Shown here: in pieces, positions 55,004 to 63,380 of the stretch
Numbering within the stretch: the first letter of the stretch is position 1
Layout of the letters: every line of letters begins with the position of its first letter
Source of the DNA: Acinetobacter proteolyticus
GTDB taxonomy: Bacteria; Pseudomonadota; Gammaproteobacteria; Pseudomonadales; Moraxellaceae
NCBI RefSeq assembly: GCF_000367945.1
Contig: NZ_KB849179.1
Location: forward strand, 124,001-188,000
Direction of reading: 5' to 3'
DNA length: 64,000 bases
The notes under the pieces: model-generated
Database searches by the model: none
Told to the model about the DNA's origin: nothing
The model's input: the letters and a program-made list of their open reading frames with translations, nothing else
Translations under genes and position numbers: made by a program

Positions 55004-55564
55004 ATGTCAAAGTCAGCCAATAAAATTTTGCATACCGCAGAAAAATTATTTTATGAAAATAGTTTTGTTGGAGTGGGAGTTGACTTGATTCGAGATGAGT
55101 CTGGCTGTTCAAAAACCACCATGTACACCTATTTCAAAAACAAAAATCAATTGGTGAAGTCGGTCTTAGAAGCGCGTGATGAAAAGTTCAGACAGCGTCT
55201 GTTGGATTATGTTGCAGATGCAACAGGACGAGAAGCGTTGAATAGGCTGATCGATTGGCATTTATTATGGTTTCAAGAAGATAACTTTAAAGGTTGCTTG
55301 TTCGTAAGAGCGGTAGCGGAATCGCATTTGGGCGATCAAGAGATTATCTCTGTGTCAAAAGAACATAAAGTTTGGATTAGAAACTTAATCACAAAATATC
55401 TGCACACTTATCCAAAGGCAGAAATGTTGATTGAGGTGACTTATACGCTGATCGAAGGGCTCATTAGCCGTTTTTTGGTCGAAGGTTATGATGCAAAGGT
55501 GGCAGCGGAGATCAAAGATTCAATTAACCAAATGATTGATGCGTTTCATCCTGCAGTACTTTAA
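55004..55564 (+). CDS. TetR-family regulator (divergent to HPP gene)
   Basis: A 186-aa TetR protein with the HTH KILHTAEKLFYENSFVGVGVDLIRDESGCSKTTMYTYFKNKNQLV and a ligand domain rich in aromatic residues (DWHLLWFQEDNFKGCLF). It is divergent from the HPP gene across the palindrome. A terminator follows. Confidence 0.93.
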   Translation: MSKSANKILHTAEKLFYENSFVGVGVDLIRDESGCSKTTMYTYFKNKNQLVKSVLEARDEKFRQRLLDYVADATGREALNRLIDWHLLWFQEDNFKGCLFVRAVAESHLGDQEIISVSKEHKVWIRNLITKYLHTYPKAEMLIEVTYTLIEGLISRFLVEGYDAKVAAEIKDSINQMIDAFHPAVL

Positions 55565-55597
55565 AAATTGGTCGTAAAATCATTGTTATGGTATGTG

Positions 55598-55638
55598 AGT
55601 AAGCCTTTGATAGATTGCAAAGGCTTACTGCTTTTTTT
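55598..55638 (+). terminator. Terminator after the TetR gene
   Basis: A perfect 12-bp stem AGTAAGCCTTTG / CAAAGGCTTACT, loop ATAGATTG, then GCTTTTTTT. Confidence 0.9.
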
Positions 55639-56737
55639 ATTGTTTAAATGCGTTCTGATCTTCTACATCCACATATTCGATATAACCACGACCTTGAACG
55701 GGCTTATTTAAATATTCGCCTGTAAACGTATAGGCGCTGGCATAACCAACACCATGACCGTAACGGAATGGGCTATCAATTTCCGCAGTGATCTCGAGAA
55801 CCTTTTGATCAGCATCATCTTTGACTGACCAAGAGAACTGTTGTGGTAAGCGCATTTTCTTGCCACTCGGTGAAACATGATCATCAACTTGATGAGCAAT
55901 GACCTTGAATTCCACATTGGTATAGATTTCTGCTGGCTGGTCAGTATGGCGAACATGCAGACTATAGGCGGCAGGTTGTCCTAGAATATCGGCTTTAGTG
56001 AGCAGTAATTGGGTGGTCTCAGTTAAGTTAATAATTTGATAGGTAAAGAAATCCAACGGTAATTTATACGGTTCAGGCAGGAGTTTTTTCACCACGCCAT
56101 GTGCGCCTGTTGCACGGGCATATTCATAAGTACATAAACCTTCGGCAGGGGTGGTTTTACCTTGATATTCAAGTTGACCTTTAAAGCTTGCCAATAAACT
56201 AAAATGATCATAAATCGGGGTTTTGATAAACCATGAAATTTGATCGCTGACATCTAACTCAAATTCAAAGTTGAGCCCATGATAGGCACCTTTGAGATGA
56301 ATATTCGGTAATGTGCCTTGAATCGAAACTTCCTCACCCAGTTCGATCAGTGTGCCATCTTGTTGAATATTGGCATTCTCTGGAATGATATACGCTTTTA
56401 ATAGGTGTTCATCTACAGCCGCGGTGCTGGAAAAGAAGGTTGCACTCTTTCTTGGATCACCTACCGTAATATCATCATGGTCAAAGGCCAATGCGCCAGG
56501 TGTACCCAATAAAATCATGATATTTAAATAACGATGCGGTTCTGGCAATAAAGGAAAGAAAATTCCATAATGCGTCCACGTATAAAATTTTTCTTCGGTA
56601 CGTGGGCGAATAATTTCAGGTTCCGAAAATGGAAGGGTCGAGTATTTTACGGCTTTATCGAGCGTACCTTGCGCAAGCAATAAGCTTTTACCCAAAATTT
56701 TGCTGGTCAGGGATGTCGGTGGCAATTGTTTCTTCAT
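55637..56737 (-). CDS. DUF6670-like conserved protein
   Basis: A 366-aa protein resembling the DUF6670 group seen in Acinetobacter. Blocks include RPRTEEKFYTWTHYGIFFPLLPEPHRYLNIMILLGTPG and CTYEYARATGAHG. It looks like an all-beta, lipocalin-like or tandem-barrel fold without a signal peptide. No enzymatic function can be given. ATG 56737 has AGGAA 7 bp upstream; TTG 56755 is rejected. Confidence 0.55.
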   Translation of the reverse strand: MKKQLPPTSLTSKILGKSLLLAQGTLDKAVKYSTLPFSEPEIIRPRTEEKFYTWTHYGIFFPLLPEPHRYLNIMILLGTPGALAFDHDDITVGDPRKSATFFSSTAAVDEHLLKAYIIPENANIQQDGTLIELGEEVSIQGTLPNIHLKGAYHGLNFEFELDVSDQISWFIKTPIYDHFSLLASFKGQLEYQGKTTPAEGLCTYEYARATGAHGVVKKLLPEPYKLPLDFFTYQIINLTETTQLLLTKADILGQPAAYSLHVRHTDQPAEIYTNVEFKVIAHQVDDHVSPSGKKMRLPQQFSWSVKDDADQKVLEITAEIDSPFRYGHGVGYASAYTFTGEYLNKPVQGRGYIEYVDVEDQNAFKQ

Positions 56738-56838
56738 CTTGTTTCCTAAACTCAATCCATGCTGTGACCGTTAGAGTATGAGAAACAATTGCCGATGCTA
56801 AGCGGAAATAAGGACAAAGCTACAGCTTTTCAGGACAT

Positions 56839-57729
56839 TTATGCGCTGGCTTTGTTTGACAATTTTTCTAGGTTTTGTGACCCAATCCAGTGTTTTGAGA
56901 ACTGGTAGGCAGCACGACCAGAACGTTGCCCACGTGCCTGACACCATTTCAAACTTTCACCGCGAACCAGATCGTTATATTCCAAATCGGCTTTGACAAT
57001 ATAGTGCTCGACGATGGCTAAATAGAGCTGTTGATCCATTGGGTAAAACGATAGCCACAGGCCAAAACGGTCGGAAAGCGAAATTTTTTCTTCAATCGCT
57101 TCCTGTGGATGGAGTTCCGTATATTGCGGCACATCGACCTTACGCACAGGGGTATTTTCGTGCATAAACTCAGGTAGTAAGTGACGGCGGTTACTGGTTG
57201 CATAAATAATAAAATTGCTCGAACCAGATTGTAGTGAACCATCCAGCACACTTTTTAAGCTACGGTAGTTTTCATCTTCAGCATTGAAGGCGAGATCATC
57301 ACAATAAACAATAAATTTTTCAGGACGATCTTCAATCAGTTTTTGAATTTTAGGTAAATCCGATAAATCATCACGTTCAATCTCAATCAAGCGTAAGCCC
57401 TGAGCAGAATATTCAGTCAATAGGGCACGCACAATGGATGATTTTCCTGTACCGCGTGAACCTGTCAGCAACACATCATTGGCAGGTAAACCATTTAGAA
57501 ACTGTAAAGTATTTTGAATGATCTTGTCTTTTTGACGCTCAATTCCCTTTAAGTCTTCCAGATACATTTTCTTGGGCTGCTGTATGGCGACCAGTTGCTG
57601 ATTTTCCCAACGGAAAGCAATTGCGGAGAAATCCGTGGGTTGCTTTGGTTCTGGGAGAACTTGCTGGAGCTGTGTTAACACACTGGATAAGGATTGAAGG
57701 ATAGATTCGGGTAAATCAAGGATAGCCAT
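56839..57729 (-). CDS. DUF815 AAA+ ATPase
   Basis: A 296-aa single-domain AAA+ ATPase. Walker A GSRGTGKSS, Walker B FIVYCDDLAF, the sensor-type Asn in IIYATSNRRHLLPEFM and a C-terminal lid with RAAYQFSKHWIG. This is the DUF815 family (predicted ATPase with unknown substrate, widespread in proteobacteria). It stands alone. Confidence 0.9.
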   Translation of the reverse strand: MAILDLPESILQSLSSVLTQLQQVLPEPKQPTDFSAIAFRWENQQLVAIQQPKKMYLEDLKGIERQKDKIIQNTLQFLNGLPANDVLLTGSRGTGKSSIVRALLTEYSAQGLRLIEIERDDLSDLPKIQKLIEDRPEKFIVYCDDLAFNAEDENYRSLKSVLDGSLQSGSSNFIIYATSNRRHLLPEFMHENTPVRKVDVPQYTELHPQEAIEEKISLSDRFGLWLSFYPMDQQLYLAIVEHYIVKADLEYNDLVRGESLKWCQARGQRSGRAAYQFSKHWIGSQNLEKLSNKASA

Positions 57730-57903
57730 ACATATAAACCAAACTCAATGATGAATAGGGATACTATCACTGCTATTACTGAAATAAAGAAAATATCATC
57801 AGAAATATCGAAATAAATCGATTTTACCCTTGATTGTTGCTACGGCTTTTTGCATTGTATAGGTGCAAGCGTATAAAAAATAAGCTGAAATGTAGGATTG
57901 CAA

Positions 57904-59412
57904 ATGTTCAATAGAGTTCAAGAGAAAAAGAATACATATCAGACACATAGAGTTGACGTGTTGCAAGAACGCCTACGGCATGCAAGCTCTTATACAGAAT
58001 GGAAAGAAATTGCACTAAAACTGGATGAAGAATCTGGGCATGAAGCATGGAAATATGACAATGAATCGCCTTATTTTGATGCGGAAATTCTTTCGAAACG
58101 CTATAACTTATTAAAAAAGTATCGTATCCAGCATCGAACGCTCGATCTGATTTATGTATTGCGAGAAGGTCTGTCTTATGACTTCGCCAATATTGGGCAT
58201 CCAATGTTATTTGCCGAAACCTATATTGGTACCAAAAAGATTATTGAAAATTATGTCGAAGAAATGAGTGACTGTTTCCGTTACTTGGCTTCGAGTGAAT
58301 GTATTACCTTCCAGTTGAAAGAGAAAATTCAGTTTTTTGAGGAATGTCAAAAAGCCTATGGTCAACCAGCTTTGATGTTTTCAGGCGGTGCAACTTTGGG
58401 GTTATTTCATACAGGGGTGTGTAAGGCGCTTCTCGAGCAAGATTTGATGCCGCAAGTTTTATCTGGCTCTAGCGCAGGGGCAATCATGACAGGCATGTTG
58501 GGGGTTTCTACACCAGATAAAGTGCCTGAATTGCTACAAGGGGAACATTTTTTTAGTGATGCATTTAAATTTAGAAAAATCAGTGAGCTCATTCGAGGTC
58601 GTGGTGGTATTGCTGATGTGATGTATTTGAAAAAATTCCTGATGCAAAACTTGGGTGATGTGACTTTTGCCGAAGCGTATAAACAGTCCAAGCGTCATAT
58701 TAATATTGTGATTGCACCGTATAACACCGCACAAAACCCACGCATTATGAATGCATTGACTGCACCCAATGTGTTGGTTTGGAGCGCCGTACTGGCTTCT
58801 TGTGCTGTGCCTGTGTTATTCCCGCCCGTGCATTTGACCAGTAAGCGTTATGATGGACAACATACCCCGTATCTTGCCAATACCAAATGGGTGGATGGCA
58901 GTATGCGCAGTGATTTTCCGCAGGAGAAAATGGCTCGGCTGTATAATATTAATTACACCATTGCCAGTCAGGTCAATCCACATATCGTGCCGTTTATGCA
59001 AAGTGACAGTAATCGCTTCCGACGGGATGTGCTCAGTTGGCCTGAGCGAATTATCCGTCATCAAGGCAAAACCATTGCCTTGGATGTCATGGATTTAACT
59101 CGAAGCTATATGGGCAGTTTTTTCCCGATTCGCCGGATACTTGATCATGGTTACGGTATTTTAGGGCAGCGTTATTATGGTGATGTGAATATCATTGCCA
59201 AATATGGTTTCAGACACTATAGCTATATGCTGCAAAATCCACGTCCGAAACTGTTTAAAATCTTGCAACAAGAGGGCGAACGGGCAACTTGGCCGAAAAT
59301 TGCCTCAATTGAAATCCATGCACGGATTGGTAAAACCATTGAGCATTGTTTAACATCATTGCGGAAGCAGGACGAAAAGCAGCAGAATGAGTTTTACTAC
59401 GTGGATCTCTAA
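57904..59412 (+). CDS. Patatin-like phospholipase with DUF3336
   Basis: A 502-aa protein. The N-terminal DUF3336 region (residues 1-150) precedes the patatin domain: oxyanion GGATLGLFHTG (161-171), nucleophile S190 in GSSAG (188-192) and catalytic D331 in VDGSMRSDF. Lipid acyl hydrolase, probably acting on phospholipids or triacylglycerol; DUF3336 is shared with fungal TAG lipases. ATG 57904 has TAGGA 6 bp upstream. Its 3' end overlaps the kinase-fold gene by 26 bp. Confidence 0.93.
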   Translation: MFNRVQEKKNTYQTHRVDVLQERLRHASSYTEWKEIALKLDEESGHEAWKYDNESPYFDAEILSKRYNLLKKYRIQHRTLDLIYVLREGLSYDFANIGHPMLFAETYIGTKKIIENYVEEMSDCFRYLASSECITFQLKEKIQFFEECQKAYGQPALMFSGGATLGLFHTGVCKALLEQDLMPQVLSGSSAGAIMTGMLGVSTPDKVPELLQGEHFFSDAFKFRKISELIRGRGGIADVMYLKKFLMQNLGDVTFAEAYKQSKRHINIVIAPYNTAQNPRIMNALTAPNVLVWSAVLASCAVPVLFPPVHLTSKRYDGQHTPYLANTKWVDGSMRSDFPQEKMARLYNINYTIASQVNPHIVPFMQSDSNRFRRDVLSWPERIIRHQGKTIALDVMDLTRSYMGSFFPIRRILDHGYGILGQRYYGDVNIIAKYGFRHYSYMLQNPRPKLFKILQQEGERATWPKIASIEIHARIGKTIEHCLTSLRKQDEKQQNEFYYVDL

Positions 59413-60217
59413 TCCAAAAATTCAACTTGAAGATGTAAGGTTAAAGACAAAAGTACAAAGTTATCGCTTTGGACGACGTGTTTATACCTTTCAAGTCGAG
59501 CAACAATGCTACTGGCTTAAATTTCATAAGCTAGGGACACATCCGCTTTTAGAACAGGCCTTTCTGCGGGAACTCGTGTTCTATCAACAATTTGCTCAAG
59601 CAAAGCAAACATTTTTATTGCCCTATCAAATCATTCCGTTGAGCGATGTTGCAACAGACTTAGATTTTGCAGGGGTTGAGCAGGGGTTGTTAAGCGTCAA
59701 TTCAGATGTTTATTTTAGTGATATTAATATGTTTCGTGATATTGATACGATAAAACAAAAGATTCTAAGCGCGCTAGATGTTGTCGAGGCCTTGCATCAG
59801 GTTGGTTGGATTCATGGGGATTTGAAGACTGAACATTTCCGTTTATATGAGTATTCGTGCAAATTAATCGATTTTGAGCAATGTTTTAGAATTGGACAGC
59901 CAATCCAGACCCTAGATGCGACGCCTCACTATATGGCACCCGAACTTTTCCATGGGGTAGGCAAAAGTATTCAAAGTGACCTCTATGCTTTGGGTATTAT
60001 CGTGTATGAATGGTTGACTCAATCACGATTAAAGGCAACGACTTATCACGATTGGGCCGTTTTACATTGTCAGCAACTACAGATTCAGCTTCCGATTGAA
60101 TTTGAGGTTTTTCTTCCGCTATTGAATGGGTTAACCCAAAAGCATGTTAAACAACGTTTTAATTCAGTTTTAGCTGCAAAAAATAGCCTAAATGCAATTG
60201 ATTTGTCGCAAAAATAA
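59387..60217 (+). CDS. Protein-kinase-fold protein
   Basis: A 276-aa protein with an Hanks-type/lipopolysaccharide-kinase-like fold. The VAIK lysine equivalent is in YWLKFHK, the alpha-C glutamate in FLRELVFYQQ, the HRD block is HGDLKTEHF (H143, D145), DFG is DFE (162-164), and APE is present in MAPELFHG, as is SDLYALGIIVYEW. The metal-binding Asn of HxDxxxxN is replaced by His. It could be active or a pseudokinase. The 26-bp overlap with patatin suggests joint expression, perhaps regulating or using lipid products. Confidence 0.82.
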   Translation: MSFTTWISNPKIQLEDVRLKTKVQSYRFGRRVYTFQVEQQCYWLKFHKLGTHPLLEQAFLRELVFYQQFAQAKQTFLLPYQIIPLSDVATDLDFAGVEQGLLSVNSDVYFSDINMFRDIDTIKQKILSALDVVEALHQVGWIHGDLKTEHFRLYEYSCKLIDFEQCFRIGQPIQTLDATPHYMAPELFHGVGKSIQSDLYALGIIVYEWLTQSRLKATTYHDWAVLHCQQLQIQLPIEFEVFLPLLNGLTQKHVKQRFNSVLAAKNSLNAIDLSQK

Positions 60218-60317
60218 ACATCAATACTGGATTTGAATATTATGTGTTCAGTTGATTGATTTTTTTATAGGAAAGACTTGTCATACCGCATGTTTCTCAC
60301 TAATATGCATAGCCATC

Positions 60318-60402
60318 GGGGGCGTGGCGAAATTGGTAGACGCACTGGATTTAGGTTCCAGCGCCGCAAGGTGTAAGAGTTCGAGTCTCTTCGCCCCCAC
60401 CA
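60318..60402 (+). tRNA. tRNA-Leu (anticodon UAG)
   Basis: An 85-nt class II tRNA. Acceptor GGGGGCG / CGCCCCC, anticodon arm CTGGA-TTTAGGT-TCCAG with anticodon TAG, long variable arm CGCCGCAAGGTG, T-arm AGAGTTCGAGTCTCT and encoded CCA. Confidence 0.97.
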
Positions 60403-60407
60403 TATTT

Positions 60408-60434
60408 AAAAAGCAAGTTTAACTTGCTTTTTTT
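60408..60434 (+). terminator. Terminator-like stem-loop after tRNA-Leu
   Basis: Stem AAAAAGCAAGTT / AACTTGCTTTTT with a one-base gap, then T-run. It lies between the two tRNAs, so they may be separate units. Confidence 0.75.
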
Positions 60435-60470
60435 ATGGTTAAATCTGAGATGATTTAATCATGTGGTTAT

Positions 60471-60544
60471 AGAGGATTGGTGTAATGGTAGCATGACGGT
60501 CTCCAAAACCGTTCGTCAAGGTTCGAGTCCTTGATCCTCTGCCA
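60471..60544 (+). tRNA. tRNA-Trp (anticodon CCA)
   Basis: A 74-nt tRNA. Acceptor AGAGGAT / ATCCTCT, discriminator G and encoded CCA, anticodon arm ACGGT-CTCCAAA-ACCGT with anticodon CCA, T-arm CAAGG-TTCGAGT-CCTTG. A1-U72 and G73 agree with bacterial tRNA-Trp identity. Variable loop is only four bases. Confidence 0.93.
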
Positions 60545-60551
60545 AATAAAT

Positions 60552-60584
60552 AAAAAAGCCCTTGTGAAAACAAGGGCTTTTTTA
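60552..60584 (+). terminator. Terminator after tRNA-Trp
   Basis: A 14-bp stem AAAAAAGCCCTTGT / ACAAGGGCTTTTTT, loop GAAA. Confidence 0.95.
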
Positions 60585-60874
60585 TTGTCTGTGATATTTC
60601 TTCATCTCATATCTCTTCTAAAAAACGTACCATCTTTCAAAAATCTTGCGTTCAACTTGAAAGGCAGGCTATCGACCCAGATCAGTACTGTGAGCAGGTT
60701 CTATAGATTTGAAAATTATAATTTCCAAGCGACCTGGATTAGTTCGGTCGAAAAGACTTTATTTTTATTACTATTGTAATTATTTGTTCACTATAGTAAA
60801 TTAAACCCATGGTGAATTATTCATTCTAGAGGAATTCTTTGCCTGACTTTTAAGTTTATGTGAAGAGATATCAA
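60585..60874. other. Intergenic region before yjaB
   Basis: About 290 bp with no coding signal. An ORF at 60531-60779 overlaps the tRNA and terminator and is spurious. The last 100 bp are AT-rich and probably hold the yjaB promoter. Confidence 0.6.
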
Positions 60875-61318
60875 ATGTTAGACATTCGTATGTCGCGTCC
60901 TGATGAGGGCGCTCAGATCGTTGCAATTTGGAAAAGTTCTGTTGATGCAACTCACCAATTTCTTAAGCCTGAAGATCGTCTTGAAATTGAAAAAGAGGTG
61001 ATTGGCTTTTTTTCAGAGACTCCAGTATGGGTTGCTGTGAATTCAGATGATCAGCCATTGGGTTTTATGTTCTTGCATGAAGGGCATATGGAAGCATTAT
61101 TTATTGATGCGACAGCTCGAGGACAAGGCGTTGGAAAATTTTTGTTATCCCATGCTTTAACGCTGCATCCCAATCTCACCATTGATGTGAATGAACAAAA
61201 TCAGCAAGCAGTTGGGTTTTATCAACATCTCGGTTTTCAGGTTACAGGCCGCTCAGAACTGGATAGCCAAGGTCGAGCATATCCATTGTTGCATCTTGCG
61301 ATTGAACCAAAGGCTTAA
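60875..61318 (+). CDS. yjaB: GNAT acetyltransferase YjaB
   Basis: A 147-aa GNAT enzyme that closely follows E. coli YjaB: RMSRPDEGAQIVAIWKSSVDATHQFL, VWVAVNSDDQPLGFMFL, the acetyl-CoA site RGQGVGKFLL and DVNEQNQQAVGFYQHLGFQVTGRSE. Substrate unknown. ATG 60875 is used; an in-frame GTG at 60860 gives five more residues. Confidence 0.93.
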   Translation: MLDIRMSRPDEGAQIVAIWKSSVDATHQFLKPEDRLEIEKEVIGFFSETPVWVAVNSDDQPLGFMFLHEGHMEALFIDATARGQGVGKFLLSHALTLHPNLTIDVNEQNQQAVGFYQHLGFQVTGRSELDSQGRAYPLLHLAIEPKA

Positions 61319-61391
61319 TGCTGTTTTATTAACACATCGTTGGTATTGGGTGAGATGAATAGGACAGCAAAATCGCGTTGATTATGAAGTG

Positions 61392-61982
61392 TTAAGCCTG
61401 TTTTTGGCTAAAACTCACGATATAAACACAAGGTTGTTGATCATCTGGATTGGTTAATTGGCAATGTGCTGGTGCTGTCAATGCAATACAATCTCCAGCG
61501 TCTAAATGAAAATGTTGCGTATCAATTTGAATATCAAGTTGTCCGCTTAATAGCCAAATCGTCTGACCGCTAAGATGTTGATACGCACTCGCAGGAATGC
61601 TGAATTTTCCTGCCGCTGGAATTTCGACTTTAATCATTTCTGGGTTTGCGCCTGCTGGCGAGATTGACCAGCGGGTAAGTCCCAATTGAGTGTCTGTCCA
61701 ATATTGTTGTTGTGATTGTTTAGAGACCAATACATGTGTATTTTGGTTGAGTTCAGCTTCAGCAAATAATTTAGAAAGTGTAATACCCAAGGCACTGGCT
61801 AAACGGCTGAGAATGGCTGCACTGGGGCTGGAAGCGCCGCGCTCAACTTTGCTGATCATCGCTTGGCTGACTCCCGAATATTGCGCTAATTCGGCAACAG
61901 TCCACCCCTTACTTTTTCTTTGCTTAAGCAGTAAACGAGCGATTTCAGTATCAAGCATCTGACTATCCGCTTTTTCAACCAT
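61392..61982 (-). CDS. XRE-family regulator with cupin domain
   Basis: A 196-aa regulator. The N-terminal HTH (WTVAELAQYSGVSQAMISKVERGASSPSAAILSRLASALG) is followed by a cupin (SGQTIWLLSGQLDIQIDTQHFHLDAGDCIALTAPAHCQL). Such regulators sense amino acids, polyamines or other small metabolites. The FadL-type porin lies upstream in the same direction with a 123-bp gap. Confidence 0.93.
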   Translation of the reverse strand: MVEKADSQMLDTEIARLLLKQRKSKGWTVAELAQYSGVSQAMISKVERGASSPSAAILSRLASALGITLSKLFAEAELNQNTHVLVSKQSQQQYWTDTQLGLTRWSISPAGANPEMIKVEIPAAGKFSIPASAYQHLSGQTIWLLSGQLDIQIDTQHFHLDAGDCIALTAPAHCQLTNPDDQQPCVYIVSFSQKQA

Positions 61983-62105
61983 GATATGAACCTACAATTT
62001 TGGACAGGCATATTATGCGATAGAAATGAGATGGATGTTGCATGAAATTGGTATAGAAACAAACGAGTACAATGAATGCTGTTTGTTTCTATTAGCATTT
62101 TTAAT

Positions 62106-63299
62106 TTATTTCTTTTGGTATGCCAGTTTTAAACCCAGAAGCATACTGTGGTTATCTCTAAAGTCTCCAACAATATCACCATTCTGACGTTTTGCTTGGG
62201 CATCGCCTAGCCATAAATATCTTCCACCGAGTGAAAGTGCCCAGTTAGGCTGGAAATTATATTGCAATCCAAGCCCAACACCCCAGTAACCATTGACTGG
62301 CCCAAGCGCATTAGCAGGATCACCAAGACCTGAATCCCAACTGACAGACGTTGAAACTGAAAATTTATCAGTAAGTTTCTGCGCGATTCCAATTTGTGCA
62401 GACCATTGATCTTGTTCATAACTGAGTAGAGGGAGTCCTGTTTTATCTGGACTGACTGGGGCTGTCCGCTCTGCCAATTTGGCGGGTTTAAGTTCAAAGT
62501 CTTGCCAAGGCACCCAGCGAATATTGGCACTGAGTAAGGTTTGTTTGCTTAAGCCCGTTTGAAAATCAAAATTAACAGATTCAGGCGATGTAAAAGTAGC
62601 GGGTAGAACATATAGCTCATCACTTACTGCTGAAAACTGCTCAGTGGTGCGTGTTTGATGTTTGATTTGGGAGCGATACGTGAGTGCTGCTTTTAGCCCA
62701 ATTTCAGGTTTTTTAAGGCTGAATCCTGTAACCCAACCCATCGCATAATCTGAATGTAATTTAGCGTTGTAATTGGCTGTTCCTCTATAAATTTGTCCAC
62801 GTAGTTTGATTTCACCTTGTATTTGCTCCAGTGCTGGACCTGCATAAATACTTAAATTTTGATTGATATTCAAGCCAAGCAGCCCAGTTAAATTATGGCT
62901 GTCTAGAGTGGCTTGTGTTCCTTTTGCAGGTTTATTTTCAAATTGAGAAACAAAATCGCTATGTCCACGATGATGTAGATCAATATTGAAGGGCTGGTCG
63001 TAGATCAGTCCTAGACTTATTTTCTCCGTTAAATCTGTTTTTAAGCTGCTTCGTAGAGCGCTATTATTAGCGCTAATATTGGGAATGCTGTTGGGATTGC
63101 CTTGGCTACTCAATCCTTTATCCTGCCCACTGACTTTAGGCATTGAATAATTATAAGAGAGGGATGCATAGCTTCCAATTTGGAAAAAATCAGTAATGGA
63201 TTGGCCAGAACGATCCAGACCTGCGCTATATCCTGTGCTGATCATAAAGGGCACCGTGACTAAAGTGGCTAGGGTGTAATGTTTGATTGGTAAATTCAT
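62106..63299 (-). CDS. FadL/OmpP1-family outer-membrane transporter
   Basis: A 397-aa outer-membrane protein with a signal peptide (LATLVTVPFMISTGYSAG) and the beta-barrel pattern of FadL/TodX proteins, which take up long-chain fatty acids or other hydrophobic compounds. The internal block YASLSYNYSMPKVSG and barrel end LGLKLAYQKK are consistent. ATG 63299 with GGAGG 5 bp upstream sets the start. Confidence 0.9.
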   Translation of the reverse strand: MNLPIKHYTLATLVTVPFMISTGYSAGLDRSGQSITDFFQIGSYASLSYNYSMPKVSGQDKGLSSQGNPNSIPNISANNSALRSSLKTDLTEKISLGLIYDQPFNIDLHHRGHSDFVSQFENKPAKGTQATLDSHNLTGLLGLNINQNLSIYAGPALEQIQGEIKLRGQIYRGTANYNAKLHSDYAMGWVTGFSLKKPEIGLKAALTYRSQIKHQTRTTEQFSAVSDELYVLPATFTSPESVNFDFQTGLSKQTLLSANIRWVPWQDFELKPAKLAERTAPVSPDKTGLPLLSYEQDQWSAQIGIAQKLTDKFSVSTSVSWDSGLGDPANALGPVNGYWGVGLGLQYNFQPNWALSLGGRYLWLGDAQAKRQNGDIVGDFRDNHSMLLGLKLAYQKK

Positions 63300-63325
63300 T
63301 GCAGCCTCCAAATTCCTTTTGGGGC

Positions 63326-63365
63326 ATACAACACTCAAGTTTTATTATTTTCTTGAGTGCTGTAT
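63326..63365 (-). terminator. Imperfect inverted repeat between the last two genes
   Basis: A 14-bp stem with one mismatch, ATACAACACTCAAG / CTTGAGTGCTGTAT. It may terminate or attenuate transcription from the gene at 63381 before fadL-type gene. No strong U-run follows, so partial read-through is plausible. Confidence 0.5.
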
Positions 63366-63380
63366 GGATTGTTTTGATTG

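Noticed and set aside
54913-55020. 36-residue extension of the HPP protein
   Set aside because: It crosses the 24-bp palindrome and the TetR start; the HPP family starts at the later Met.
60531-60779. 82-aa ORF after tRNA-Trp
   Set aside because: It begins in the tRNA 3' end and runs through a strong terminator.
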